A stretch of 64,000 nt of DNA from Dryococelus australis (GCA_029891345.1 CM057002.1:17606295-17670294); one strand, 5' to 3'. Positions 1-10,959 are shown, counted from the stretch's first letter. Notes: generated from the sequence alone by a model not told the origin. A program made the numbers and translations.

Positions 1-534
1 CCATAATTCACTCCCGTGTTTTACATTATCTCCCCTTAGATCAACGGAACAAACTAGATGAGCTTGCCAGCTTCTCCATAGCGAGAGCAGTAGAAACACT
101 ACATTCTCTGCTTTTGTTTTCATAAATCCATTAACTTCCTGTTAAGACAATGGAATTTTTAATCCAGTGGCGCGGAAGGGTATAAAATTTTAATGAGTCC
201 CTGCGGTACTTTACAGGCGGGATTAACCGTAGCTAGTGAGTATCAGGGCTTTGCGCCTACAGGAAGAATAGGAAGCACACAAAGGGCGAAGGATAAAAGA
301 ACGACACAGCAAAAAGTAATTAGTAACGCAAGAAAATATAAAGTGCTTTGGTATTAGCTACGAGCAGTGTTTCCTGCAAAAGTGCAAATTAGCATTGCTC
401 CAGTAGGGGAACGAAAAGAGACAGTTTCGGATACGCTATCGGGACCCTTTCTGAAGTGGCCTCAGCTACGCCAGAGAACACGCGAGATGACAGAAGCGAA
501 ACAAGCGCGTGTATCGCGAACTCCGACCACGTGT
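1..534. other. Unassigned sequence
   Basis: Mixed-composition non-repetitive sequence. Short open frames from about 370 overlap the SINE that follows and show no recognisable domain. I see no gene here. Confidence 0.5.
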
Positions 535-1025
535 CGGGGCGGCGGAAGTTCAGCGTACAGAAGGCTCGCCTCCCACCAAGGCAAACTGGTTCGATTCCCT
601 GTTGGGTTTCGCCCCCCGGATTTCCGCGCGTGGGAAATTACGCCGGATGGGTTTTCCCGGGATATCTCCCGTTCCCCTGTCCTTGCATTCCATCGCTGCT
701 CCATTTTCACTTCGCTTCACCCTCATCGGTAAGGACACTCAATTTTTGCGAAAATATTCCATGACTAGTTGTATTTCAAAACACTTCAGGTCAGATCCAC
801 TTTCGTCTCGCGAATCACAGACGTACAGTATGCGAGTTATCTGATTCTGATTGGCCAGTCTAGTAGGAAAATGTCTTCTCACAAAGACAATCCACATATA
901 AACAAAAGAAAACTGCTTGTGCGGCTGTAGGGTGTTGAAAGCTAGCCTGTGTAGCAAACCTTTCGCGAAAATCTGCTCTCAAGACCTCGATGTTAAAGAG
1001 GCGCCCAGATATTTTCACTCACTCA
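535..1025 (+). mobile_element. tRNA-derived SINE, split by a D-family MITE
   Basis: A pol III B-box (GGTTCGATTCC) lies at 588-598, preceded by a worn tRNA-like head with the CTCGCCTCCCACCAAGG segment. A body ending in CACCCTCATCGG follows (to about 730). The rest of the body, GCTCTCAAGACCTCGATG, resumes at 977. The same body, uninterrupted, is seen at 33360-33520 and 41217-41386, which shows that 731-975 is an insertion. The head is diverged, so this copy is old. It has no protein-coding capacity. Confidence 0.75.
731..975 (-). mobile_element. D-family MITE inside SINE
   Basis: It begins with an AGGACACTCAATTTTTGCGA-like end and stops at a TTTCGCGAAAATC end. The interior has the D hallmarks: AATCACAGACGTACAGTAT, GATTGGCCAGTC and GTGTTGAAAGCTAGCCTGTG. 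The outermost bases of the right terminal repeat are missing. It splits the SINE at 535-1025, so it inserted later than that copy. Confidence 0.7.
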
Positions 1026-1041
1026 CCGCAATGACCTGTTA

Positions 1042-1421
1042 TAGGCTGTTCACGGCAAAATGAGCTCTTCTGAAAGCCCGGCTTAAGATCTGCACGTTGT
1101 GTATTCTTCCGCCTCATGTAAAATTAACATTGAGATGCCCCTCGTCACTTTATTCACGCGTCGATCAAATGAAACTGTGACATTATTAATAAAGTAAACA
1201 CTTTACGAAACTGCTCATCACACTTCGATACATTAAAAAAAACAGAAAGTGAAAGAAATAATTTTAAGCTATCAAAAATGGTTACCTAACACTTTATTCG
1301 AGCCATCGACCAACTTTACTGGGCAAATGTCACTCTTTGCGCCCATTAATGTATGCATGCCCGGGCAGTGACTTTTTTCTAAGGTTCATTCCTAAGTGCT
1401 CACTTTATCGTGAACAGCCTT
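1042..1421 (+). mobile_element. A-family MITE
   Basis: The left end is TAGGCTGTTCACGGCAAAAT and the right end ATCGTGAACAGCCTTTA, forming an imperfect terminal inverted repeat. At 380 bp it is slightly short of the usual 425 bp because of internal deletions. It has no coding capacity. TA flanks fit Tc1/mariner-like target use. Confidence 0.8.
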
Positions 1422-1731
1422 TAAATGTTCCTGTTTAGGATTTTAATAAATTTACAAAAAGTGACTTAGGACTTTGAGTAATCTCGACATGCGAAGTAAC
1501 TACTGTGAGTTCTATAAGTGGTGGTGGCTCGTCTTACTAGATGCCTGCGCCGGCACGGCCCAGCTGGCGGCAGCTGATACTAGTAACGGCCCGGCTGTGC
1601 ACACTGTTACAAAAATATTTGGGTAAGCAGCGGCAAAACTGCAAATGGTTATACGGAGACTAGCGTTTTCAGCGCGGCATCAGACTGCTCCCAGTAGATT
1701 CAGCAGTTGTGGCACTAACAATACCTATAGT
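1422..1731. other. Unassigned sequence
   Basis: About 310 bp with no recognised repeat or gene. A GC-rich patch near 1540-1600 contains a short CAGCTGGCGGCAGCTG inverted repeat. Confidence 0.4.
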
Positions 1732-1974
1732 TAGAGACCTGAAGAATTCGCGGATTCATTTTGGGACAAGCTAGAATTCAAAACATGTTTGTTTATATAA
1801 CATAGAAACTGGCACCAACGGTGTTTGACACCTCCTGGAGAAGGCTGACCCAATCGTCGCCTTACACTGTGACAGCAGACAACCGATGAACAGTTGACAT
1901 CGGCAAATTTGTACATAAGACTGTAGAGTATAGCCTGCAGGTCATTGAACTGGCGATTTGTTTCCACGTCTCTA
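1732..1974 (+). mobile_element. E-family MITE
   Basis: The ends are TAGAGACCTGAAGAATTCGC and a TTTGTTTCCACGTCTCTA-like right end. The interior is shared, in opposite orientation, with 60744-60990, including the segments about the taken-out CACCTCCTGGAGA and ACTGTGACAGCAGACAACC. The left subterminal ATTCGCGGATTCATTTTGGG resembles the C family. A 78-codon minus-strand open frame here is incidental. Confidence 0.65.
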
Positions 1975-1978
1975 TCTA

Positions 1979-2220
1979 TGGGCTGTTCACGGTAAAGTGA
2001 ACACTTCTTAAGGTCCTTTCAAAAGGCATTAACCATTAATAAATATATTTTATGGCAGCTTCGGAATTTCACTTTTGGGAGTGATGGAATGTAAACGCTG
2101 TATTTTTTGGTCACAGCACAGTCTTTATTTTAAAAAGTGGCTGAATGATAAAAATTGGCTATAAGAAAACATATAGCAAGGCCTTAAAATGTGCTCACTT
2201 TACCACGAATAGGCTGTAAG
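1979..2220 (+). mobile_element. B-family MITE
   Basis: It starts TGGGCTGTTCACGGTAAAGT, and the right half carries GTGCTCACTTTACCACGAAT. The interior matches the other B copies (22537-22776) rather than the A interior, with the CAAAAGGCATTAACC block and GTGATGGAATGTAAACGCTG. Confidence 0.75.
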
Positions 2221-2288
2221 AATTTTTTCTGTAAGCTGATTATTTTAAAATTTGAAATGTATAGTTGAAATTCGAAAGGGCTCATTAA

Positions 2289-2806
2289 TAGGGACATCCG
2301 GATTTCGCGAAAAGATCTTCTCACGTGCCCTACTGGCACACCAGCAGTTTTCATTGGTCTATTGGCGGAGTGTCTTTGTGAGAAGACATTTTATTGCTAG
2401 ACTGACCAATAATAATTAGGTATATGCTGTTCACTATTAAGTGAGCACTTTTGAAAACCCTCTCATTTGGAATAATAGGCAAAACATATATTTAATTTTA
2501 GTCTTATACGTAAACTACTGAGTGTGGTGGAATATACAAATTGTGTTTATTACATACATGACACTGTTTATTTTAAAAGGTGGGTAAAGGATAAACTATG
2601 GATGAAAATAAAAAGTAACTAGGGCTTCAAAAGTGCTCGCTTTGCCGTGAACAGCCTATAACACCGTTACTGCACGTCTGTGATTAGCTGGCTTACACCT
2701 AGGACCCGTAACACTTGCATCATCAAGTATCGAAAGTGGATATGAACTAAAATTTTGTAAAATACAACTGGTCATGAAATATTTTCGCGAAAATCGGGTG
2801 TCCCTC
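2289..2806 (+). mobile_element. D-family MITE, split by a B-family MITE
   Basis: The left end is TAGGGACATCCGGATTTCGC and the right end TTTTCGCGAAAATCGGGTGT. The D interior (ATTGG motifs, CAAGTATCGAAAGTGGATATG, ATACAACTGGTCATGAAAT) is continuous once 2422-2660 is removed. This D copy is therefore older than the B insertion. Confidence 0.8.
2422..2660 (+). mobile_element. B-family MITE nested in D
   Basis: The left end is TATGCTGTTCACTATTAAGT and the right end CTTTGCCGTGAACAGCCTAT. TA is present on both sides. The interior resembles 1979-2220 and 22537-22776. Confidence 0.8.
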
Positions 2807-2819
2807 CTTATCAACGTCC

Positions 2820-2985
2820 CCCGGTGTTATACCTGAAGGTGTACCAGGGGACGGCTAATAAAACAAATTTACAACCTAACCTAAACTAACACCCACGCAT
2901 TACCTAGGATTCAACCCCAGAATCTCCAGCACGCCATCACATCGACGCTGCGGTTCACTAGCCGACTGCGCCACGGAAAGTCGGC
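2820..2985 (-). mobile_element. tRNA-related SINE, second type
   Basis: On the minus strand there is an A-box-like TGGCGCAGTCGG (2962-2973) and a B-box-like GGGGTTGAATCC (2907-2918), about 55 bp apart as in tRNA-derived SINEs. The downstream body contains TTTAGGTTAGGTT and a CCCCTGGTACACC...GGTATAACACCGGGGG segment able to fold back. It is not a functional tRNA because no acceptor stem could be paired. Confidence 0.55.
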
Positions 2986-3175
2986 TTCAAATGTATAACC
3001 AATTAATTTAATTAATATTGTGTTTTTCCGAACGTATATCACAGGAAATCAAGCGTAGTCTCCATACAATATTTATTTTTTGGCACAATTTCTGCGCAGT
3101 TATCACTTTAAAACTTAAAATAAAATCTTCCTGGGTGGAGAATTTGCCGGAATTCTACTTTATAGGTAGCCATCA

Positions 3176-3461
3176 GTAGGGGCACCTGTTTTTCGCGAAA
3201 AGATTTCAGGACATGTTGTGTTCCAAATACTTTAGTTCAGAAGCACTTTCGTGATTGGATAATTTTAATTGTTACACGTCTTATATGTCTGCCCGCGAAT
3301 CACAGACGGCCAGTATCAGCGATACTTAATTCTGATTGGCTATAGAGCCGCTTCACCCAAAGACAAGCAACCAATAGCTAAAGGAAGGCTTCAAGTGTGC
3401 ACATGGTATATTGAAGTCTAGCCTCCGCGTAAATATTTCCGCGAAAACAGGTGGCCCTAGC
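3176..3461 (+). mobile_element. D-family MITE, well preserved
   Basis: The terminal repeats are TAGGGGCACCTGTTTTTCGC and, at the right, TTTCCGCGAAAACAGGTGGC. About 286 bp. It contains three ATTGG or CCAAT motifs and no open frame of note. It is one of the clearest D termini in the window. Confidence 0.8.
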
Positions 3462-3892
3462 CACCAGTTATTCTATTTTTTTTAACACCATATTGATGAA
3501 GGCTGCGCACGCCAGTGCCGCCATTCTGCTGGCTTGTGCGGCTGGAGCTCGCTGTTGCACCTCTGTAGAGTTGCCTATTGTGTGACGTGGCGCCAGGGGC
3601 GGGCTGGGTCGTTCCACGTGCTTCACGAGCGAAGGCCGTCTGTCAGGAAAGGAATGTTTTAGTGGTAGATGTAGAGAGTTGCTAACGAGGGTTATGAATG
3701 GCGGTAGCCGGCAATGTGGCGGCGAGCAGGGCCGCATGCATTACCCAGTCCGTCTGCCCGCCTGCTAAGGATTTACGGCATTTACCTAGCTCTCATCTTC
3801 GGCTTAGCCACACGGACAGCAGGGGATAGATCACGGCGACACACGCTAGCTGTCCTCTTAAACCTTTGACGAGTATACACGTATAAAGGCTG
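3462..3892. other. Unassigned, with GC-rich island 3490-3740
   Basis: The GC-rich part holds an 89-codon minus-strand open frame rich in Pro, Ser and Arg, with no recognisable domain. It could be an unrecognised element or regulatory sequence; I see no gene evidence. Confidence 0.35.
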
Positions 3893-4072
3893 TTCACGAT
3901 AAAGTGAACACTTTTGAAATCAACCTCAGAAAAAAAGTCGCTGCTCCTACCTGCATGTATTTTAACGGGCGAAATGAGTGTCAAGCGCTCAGTAAAGTTG
4001 GCAATGGCGAATGGAAAATAGTTCCATACCTTAACGTCGAATAAATAGTTTCACGTTATCATTTGTGATAAC
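3893..4072 (-). mobile_element. A-family MITE fragment
   Basis: It begins AAAGGCTGTTCACGATAAAG and follows the A right half in reverse orientation through the TTAACGTCGAATAAA block. It then stops abruptly where the C copy at 4073 starts. The other half of A is not found beyond C, so it was deleted or lost. Confidence 0.75.
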
Positions 4073-4354
4073 TAGGGATAGGAAAAATTCGCGAATCCAT
4101 TTCAGGTCAAGATAGATTTCAAACGCGTGTACATTGAGATCACCTTTACAATTGAATCAGAGTTTATAAGAGACACCCTGGACGACTCCGCGCCAATGGC
4201 CGACTTGCAAGGAAACAAAAAGCGAATCCAATACTGTCAAATGTGGGGTAACACTGAGCAACAGCCAATAAACAAACATCTGATGTTCGATTATACAAAG
4301 GAGTGTGGAGTCTAGTAAACAGGTCATTGAACTCGCGAAATTTTCCTATCCCTG
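4073..4354 (+). mobile_element. C-family MITE
   Basis: The left end is TAGGGATAGGAAAAATTCGC and the right end CGCGAAATTTTCCTATCCCT. 282 bp. The interior has GCCAATGG and ACAGCCAATAAACA. A 62-codon frame here is not conserved in other copies. Confidence 0.8.
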
Positions 4355-4414
4355 CCGATAATAGGATATACGTTTATATGGAAGATTCTTTGCTCTTGAA
4401 GACAAAACAAACTC

Positions 4415-4770
4415 TTCTATGGTTTTATAGTTTTACTGTTTCGCTTGACTTTATCGGGAGTTAAGTCAAAAGTACTACTATTCAACATTTCAATTCGTAA
4501 GAATAAGCTAATATTTTTAATATTTTTCCAAATAAACATGAACGATGGATTGGAAAACGTGTTATATCTGTAACGACCCAATACTTGGTGCACAGTCAAC
4601 GCGCGACTTTATGACCGACGACCAGCCAATAAAAAACGTAGCAAAGTACCCGGCGTAGCCAGGACCAATAGGGTGATGGTACGTAGGAATACAGAGAGCA
4701 ACACAATAGTACTACGCAGCTGTAGTGGAGAATGGCGGTAGTTCACTTCAAACTTATCGTGCTTCAAAAA
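4415..4770 (-). mobile_element. G-family MITE, truncated
   Basis: The interior matches the G copy at 46399-46853: GTTTTATAGTTTTACTGTTT, AACGTGTTATATCTGTAACG, the ACCAATAGG motif and GTAGTGGAGAATGG. Neither TTAA end is preserved. Confidence 0.6.
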
Positions 4771-5260
4771 TTCCTTTTGTGCGAAAAAAAAAAAATATAT
4801 ATATATATATCACCAATTTAAGAATTATCTATTTTTACATACAATGAAATTACGTACTATAAAAATAAATTGTATTTAAAATGTACAACATAAATAAAGC
4901 TATCAAGTAAACCTTTCATGAATGAAAATTAGATTATCACCTAATTATCTGTATTTTTTAATAAAAAATTTTATAATGTCACTGAACTATCTAAATTGTA
5001 TTTTATAAGAATCTGAGGGAGTTAATACTTTGTTTTCAAACATATTAGTCTATAGCTATAGTATTAGAAGGTCCGCGAAATTAAACACACGAATAATGCT
5101 ATTTGGCCTCGGAAAATTTTTAAGTTCCTCAAAACAAACTGCCTCTTCAAAGTTAAATTTTGAAATATAACATTTATAAAATCCCCATACTTTGGCTGGC
5201 GTCTTTGTCTGCAATATCCCCCAATAACTTTTAATTTTAAAGAAACGCAACGCGAAAGGG
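4771..5260. other. AT-rich unassigned sequence with short (AT)n
   Basis: Very AT-rich. A poly-A/(AT)n tract lies at about 4785-4811. No repeat family or gene recognised. Confidence 0.45.
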
Positions 5261-5660
5261 AACAATTTATTACGTCCCCAACATGGCAACGATGTAGGTC
5301 TCCTCCACGCGGTGTCTTTTCGCGCGCTGTTGTCAGGTCACCGCGCGCTGTTGCCAGGTCTACGCAGCGCACTGTTGCCAGGTCTCCGCCTGAGAGACGC
5401 TCCCCGCTTGTTGCCGGAGAAAGAGGAATATGGAGCGCGGAGAGAGAGAGGCGGATAGGCTGGGCGAGTGGCTTGGAGTGCTCGTCAGGGCGCCGGCGTG
5501 TAATTGGTGTTTGTGGGGATGAAGAGGGGCCTCCAGAGAGGGGTTGAGGGCGCGACCTGCCGGCGCCGCCACCGCCCGCCCACCCGCCCAGCGTCTTATG
5601 ACGAGCGCATTCCTGTTGCCAACTTAACGACCGTGGTCAACCCCCCCCCCCCCCCAACAC
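5261..5660. other. GC-rich island with short tandem repeats
   Basis: Three copies of CTGTTGYCAGGTC, each preceded by a GCGC-rich stretch, lie at 5327, 5348 and 5372 (spacing 21 and 24 bp). A poly-C run sits at about 5641-5656. Overlapping open frames on both strands have no recognised domain. It could be a CpG island or an unrecognised element. Confidence 0.5.
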
Positions 5661-5887
5661 CTTCCCAGCAGCAGCCTCGCCAAACATCCAATCCGCGCGT
5701 GCCAAATTTATCCACTCGGAGAACGTGATTTTCTGCGAATACGGATGGGAAATAAATGTACCAGATAAATACCAAGCTATATATAAACTAGTTTTTAGCC
5801 CCTCAACATCCCGAGTACCCCGAGGTAAAACCACGTTAGTTGCTTTAAAGGTGAGAGACAAGCTCTAATACAGAGAGCGCCTTTCCC

Positions 5888-6177
5888 TATTAGTAGAGCA
5901 CAGAGTACTTCGCGAATTCATTCGGAGGTAACGTATACACCAAACACATGTTCTTTTATGCTAATGGTGTCATTGGACTAAAGTTATTTAGACACGCCCC
6001 GTTTAACTGTGAGCCGGTAATAAATCAGGGACCAATTGTGTGAGTGAGTGTTTACCACTACTGTACGGAGCCCTCACTTGATCACAGCAACCAATAAGCA
6101 AACGATAATTCTCTAGTGTATAGAGGGCTGACAAGTCTAGCTTGATGTCAACTCAATCTGCGAAATTAATGAGACTC
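5888..6177 (+). mobile_element. F-family MITE (single copy here)
   Basis: It has a subterminal ACTTCGCGAATTCATTCGG at left and CTGCGAAATTAATGAG at right, with interior features shared with C, D and E (ATTGG, CCAAT, CAAGTCTAGCTTGATG). The ends are worn. The call rests on its resemblance to the TCGCGAA-bearing group. Confidence 0.5.
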
Positions 6178-6404
6178 AATGCAAGGTGGGATAAGCCCAG
6201 TTACTTTTAGGCTCTCATTAGGTTATCATACAAAGTGCTCTGTCGATAATGTATAGTTTCTTGTAATTGTAGTGTTCCGATAACACAATAATAACCTGGC
6301 TTTATTCCAGATAGTCGTCCGTCAATATACCCATTAGCTCTATCTCTTGCTACAGCGCCCCATCATGCATCTCTACCATAAAACCCCCTAGCCCTTAATT
6401 ACAA

Positions 6405-6571
6405 GTATGGCCAGAAGGCATACTTTGTAACAATCTGTAAAACGGTCTGCGAATAATTTACCCACAGGTAAATTCATTGGCCATTGTGCATCGCAGCGTG
6501 CAGTGGACACCAAAAATTGCCTAAGCGTGCTTAATGTACACAAATGTGTACACTGCGTCTGAATGGGTTAA
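6405..6571 (-). mobile_element. H-family TTAA MITE, partial
   Basis: It ends at the right in GCGTCTGAATGGGTTAA; read on the minus strand this is TTAACCCATTCAGACGC. Inside is the near-palindrome GTACACAAATGTGTAC (6537-6552). It is related to 52114-52352. The left end is not resolved. Confidence 0.55.
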
Positions 6572-6982
6572 ATATACCAAGAGTATTGTATTTAGCAATT
6601 TTTTCTTCTCATTATACATGTTATATGAAAGGAATATGTATCTTAGACATAAAACAAATAATCAAAAAGTTTACAAAATTTATTAAATTTTTCCACATAA
6701 TGCAAATAATTTTTTTCTTCAGTGAGACCTCTCTCACCCACCCGACATGGCCATGAGATTTCATCTCTGATCTATCTGGCGTGGAGGGGGACGATGTTCG
6801 TTATTCATCCAGATTGGCCAGAGTTGAACTCTGATCCATTTCGGGTGGGTTGACTGGAATGTCTCCCACACACTTACTTACCTCCCACAAGACTGAAAAC
6901 AATCTCGTGCACGGTTTCGGCAATGCAGCACCTCCCGCGAGCACTGGAGGTTTGTTTATAAATTTGGATAAAATGGTAATAA
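6572..6982. other. Unassigned AT-rich sequence
   Basis: No repeat family recognised. Short overlapping open frames at 6801-7140 run into the G element and look incidental. Confidence 0.4.
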
Positions 6983-7445
6983 TTAACACATTGAGGTCTG
7001 CGCACATTTACCGGCACTTAAGACAAATTAGAAGTGAGTCACCTATATCCACTACTGCAAGAACACCGGTTCTGTTGGTGTCTGTGTTAGAACTCACCAT
7101 AGTCCCATTGGTCCATACCACACCGGACACTACCTTGTAATTTACATTGCTCATTATTGGCCGGTCATCAACCAATGGAGAGCTGAGCTGATATTAACCC
7201 AATCAAATGTCCTTTATCATATAAAAGGATTTTCAAACAATCATGTCCCTTTGAGTAGCTATAAAAAAAAGAAATTCTATCGTTAGTGATATAATTTTTA
7301 CTGCTCTGTGGTGTTCTCGTGAGGTCATGTTAAACACCAGCCGAATAAAGATTGCACATCCATGCGAGTTATGTTCTGAACAACAAAGAAAATTTCAAAT
7401 TAGCTTTGCTCGATCTACACTCGAGCATAGTCTACAAAGGGTTAA
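6983..7445 (+). mobile_element. G-family TTAA MITE, full length
   Basis: It is bounded by TTAA at 6983-6986 and 7442-7445. The ends read CACATTGAGGTCTGC at left and AGTCTACAAAGGG at right. TTAA duplication with a C-start end is the signature of piggyBac-type transposition. 463 bp; four CCAAT/ATTGG motifs; no transposase. Confidence 0.8.
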
Positions 7446-7808
7446 ACATATATTTTTTAAATTATTATTTTGAACTCCAGTAGGCACATGCCTGAAGTGC
7501 TCTTAAAATGTAAATACGCTGTATTCAACGTAACATGTCGATCCTGTCTTTCAGTATAAGTTTCAAAGCGAATTAAAATTGCTCTAAGTTTCCCGCACCA
7601 CCCAATTGGCGAGACGGATCGAGCGATGCAATTATTTTTCAGTTGCAACAGCTGTCTGCAGATGAGGTCGCCATTGTGCCGCTCGGATGCCAGCGACGGT
7701 TTTTTTAACTCATCAAGTAGACTTCCATAGCTTAATTTCTCAAACCTTTTCTTGTCGGCCACGAGCTGTACCCACAACTCTCGCGAGTCATGCCCAGAGA
7801 GATTAAGT
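7446..7808. other. Unassigned; minus-strand open frame 7457-7837
   Basis: A 126-codon minus-strand frame (containing LWVQLVADKKRFEKLSYGSL) begins inside the left arm of the hairpin element at 7809 and runs leftwards. No domain was recognised. It may be a captured exon fragment, since this part is less AT-rich than its surroundings, but there is no second line of evidence. Confidence 0.35.
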
Positions 7809-8575
7809 TTGAAGTAAAGCAACTGCCTATGGAGCACTGCACCCGACTACACAACGTGAAGAACTCATAGTACAGACACCATAACAATTGTAAGAAAAGT
7901 GCGAATTATGTTGTATATGAAAGAATAATGAATTTATTTTGCAACATTATAAAATATTTTACTAAAATATACTTTTTAAATGTAAAAAATATTCTATTAA
8001 AATAATCTTTATTTTTAACAGAATTTAAGCGCATTTCCATTCTGGATGCTACAGAAAGAAGAATTTGCAAGAAAATCTTCGTCGTGGAATATCGTCATAA
8101 TGTTTACTATGATTGCGTGTAAGAAAATTGTAATAATGGTGTAGGAAATAATGTTTATAATTATTTTTATGTGCATCTATTTGTCATAAATATTTATGGC
8201 TGAAATTGACGTAAATAACGTTAGTAAAAAATTGATAGTATACATTATTACTATGATTTTATTGCACATGATCACAGTAAATATTACGACGATCTTTCTT
8301 GAAAAATATTATCTTGCAAATTCTGCTTTCGGAAGCATCCAGAATGGAAATGTACTTAAATTTTGTTAAAAAATGCAGACTATTTTAATCGAAAGTTTTT
8401 TCCTTTTAAAAAGTATATTTTAGTAAAATATTTTATAATCTTGCAAAATATATACATTCTTCTTTCATATACAGCATAAATAGCAATTTCTAACAGTTTT
8501 TATGGTGTCTGTACTATGAGTTCTTCACATTGCATAGTCGAATGCAGTGCTCCATAGGCAGTTGCTTTACTTCAA
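7809..8575. repeat. Long inverted repeat (hairpin element)
   Basis: Left arm about 7809-8112, right arm about 8268-8575, central spacer about 155 bp. The outermost 33 bases of the arms (7809-7841 and 8543-8575) are perfectly complementary. Matching then continues with scattered differences through AGAACTCATAGTACAGACAC, ATTTTACTAAAATATACTTT and TTCCATTCTGGATGC. A transcript would fold into a hairpin of about 300 bp. It could be a fold-back transposon or a hairpin-RNA locus. Confidence 0.85.
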
Positions 8576-8720
8576 CCGTAAGTACGTAGTTACAGCCAGT
8601 CTTGGCCAGTTAGTAGTCACCTCAGCTCAACGGAGAGCTTCGTTCTCGGTGACTTCTTAACATGCACTTGGAGCATAGACCGTCAGTATAGGGAACTTAA
8701 TGTCAATAAATCTCTATCTA

Positions 8721-9149
8721 TAGGCTGTTCACGGTAAAATGAGCACTTTTGAAAGCCCTGCTTAAGATCGACTTGTATACATGTTGTGTGTTTTTCCACC
8801 TTATGTAAAATTAACATTGCCATGAGCCTCGTGACTTTATTCATGCGTCGGTCAAGTGAAAAAGTGAAATTATTAAAAAAGTAAATATTGTATGTACAAA
8901 TCTGCTCATTTTTACACTTCGAAGCATTAAAAAATACAGACAGTGAGATAAATAATTTAAGTTATTATAAATGGTTACATGACACATTTTCTTTGACGTT
9001 AATATATGCAACTACTTTCCCCTACATTGTTACCAACTGTACTGGACACATGTCACTCATTGCGCCCGTTATAATGCATGCAGGTAGGGGCAGTGAAAGT
9101 TTTCTAAGGTTGATTTCAAAAGTGCTCACTTTATCGTGAACAGCATTTA
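8721..9149 (+). mobile_element. A-family MITE, near full length
   Basis: It starts TAGGCTGTTCACGGTAAAAT and ends ATCGTGAACAGCATTTA, between TA dinucleotides. It is a good reference copy (429 bp) of A. A short ORF in it (8888-9139) is not conserved in other copies. Confidence 0.85.
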
Positions 9150-9487
9150 TATAGATGTATAATGTCTCGTCTTCGTTATTTTTAGTGGTCTGGCCGTTAT
9201 TTAGTGGCCTGGGTCCGGCCTACTCCGGGAAAGTGTTATGTATTAAACCTACTGTATGCCAATCGCATGCGTATGGAAAAACCTGAACTTCCGCTGTCAA
9301 CCACAAGGAAGACGTGCGTTATAGGGCAGGGATAGCCACAGCCGATCACCCCCCCCCCCCACCTCATCCTGGAGAATCTCCTGTCGTCCCGATGATTCAC
9401 TGAGAGAATGGCGCCCATATGAACCTTCTAACAACTTAACAGTCACCTCAGCTTAGGCCCTATTACCCCAGTCACGTCAATCTTGTT
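9150..9487. other. Unassigned
   Basis: No repeat family recognised. A poly-C run is at about 9350-9360. Confidence 0.4.
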
Positions 9488-9909
9488 AAAGGTCGTTCAA
9501 GATAAAATTAGCAATTTTAACCTAACAAAAAAGTCACTGCTACGTAAGTCATATATTTTAACGGGCTCACTGAGTGACATGCACCCAGTAAAGTTGGTAA
9601 CGATTGATGGAAAATAGTTCCGTATTTTAACGTCGAATAAAAATTGTTAGGTAACCCATTTGTGATAACTTAACTTATTTATTTCGCATTGTTTTTTTTT
9701 TTTTTAATTCATCAAAATATAAAAATAACCAGATTCGTAAAATATTTTATTTTCCAATAATTTCACAGTTTCGCCTGACCGACGCGTGACTAAAGTACTG
9801 AGGCCCATGGTAATGTTAATTTTACATAAGGCGGAATAATACACAACGGGCATACAAGTAGATCTTAAGAAGGGCTTTCAAAAGTGCTCATTTTACCGTG
9901 AACAGCCTA
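9488..9909 (-). mobile_element. A-family MITE
   Basis: It is inverted relative to 8721-9149. It starts AAAGGTCGTTCAAGATAAAA and ends TTACCGTGAACAGCCTATA. Most of the interior is intact, including GAATAATACACAACG and AGATCTTAAGAAGGGCTTTC. Confidence 0.8.
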
Positions 9910-10899
9910 TAACTGCATTTATTCGTCAACGATAATGGATGCACAAATAAGTTAGCAGAATAAGACTAACATTGTTCTACACACTATGTATTTCCATGGA
10001 TGATAGGTGAATGAGGTTAGAGTGCAAGGGCAGTTCCTCACCTCGGACGTGTTAATCTGAAGCTATTTCACACCCCTCTCCCCTTCCAACTAATACAAAT
10101 AATATTGAAGAAATATTTTGCGAGCACGGGGATAAATGCCATAGTATCTAACAAGATTATGGTGAATTAATGCGATGAAGGCACCATTACGAAGAAAGAT
10201 GAGTTTTTATGCCCTGCCAGCATTTTTCTCCCATATTGTCCTTCACTCCGAACTGATAATCGTAATGAACTGATTATCGTAATACATAAAATACCTCAAA
10301 GTCAGTGGTGTGTAGTGAGTTTTTTTTTACAGGGTAAGCAATATAATAGCCGGGCTGTGGCTGCATTTTCAATTTCAGCTAACTAATGCAGCTTCCAACT
10401 TTGCTTACCCTCCACGTGTATTTACCGTTTTATAATAAGTAACATTAGTTTTCAAAACGGAAACGAAATGAATGTAATAATTAAACTGAATATTATTTAG
10501 AAAGCATATCACATTATAAGAAAACTCAAGTAATCCCGAACACTTCCATCCACTTTCCAAGGAAAAATATACGACAGGAGGACGCAAACAGAACCACTGC
10601 TTAGCCTGCCGAAGGAACACGTTTGGTGACGGAGGAGCTCCAGCGTTTGGCGTGTTCTTGCTTGCGAGTTATATTCATCGATTCGTTGCTAGCCGTACCC
10701 GTTTGCGGAAATAAATACTAGATAGCAGCACCATGCGTGTACAACACGGGAGTTACGAAAACTCTGTTTCTCGAATTGGAAACGGGAAACTCAGAATTAA
10801 ATGTGTTTAAAGTCAAAGCAACTATGAAAGGTCAAACATTTCCAATTTGTATAGGGTAAGTATTGCTTACCTTGCGTCTATGGAATAAACTCCACTGCT
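9910..10899. other. Unassigned sequence
   Basis: About 1 kb without a recognised repeat. A 71-codon minus-strand frame at 10405-10620 has no known domain and is set in AT-rich sequence. Confidence 0.4.
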
Positions 10900-10959
10900 C
10901 AAATTGTTTTGCAATACAATATGACATGAAATCTTTTCGCAGAAATCTGGTGCTGCTAG
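10900..10959 (+). mobile_element. D-family MITE right-end fragment
   Basis: AATACAATATGACATGAAAT and CTTTTCGCAGAAATCTGGTG match the D right end only. The rest of the element is absent. Confidence 0.5.

Noticed and set aside
2860-2890. Telomeric TTAGG repeat
   Set aside because: Only two units (TTTAGGTTAGGTT on minus) inside a SINE body; not a telomeric array.
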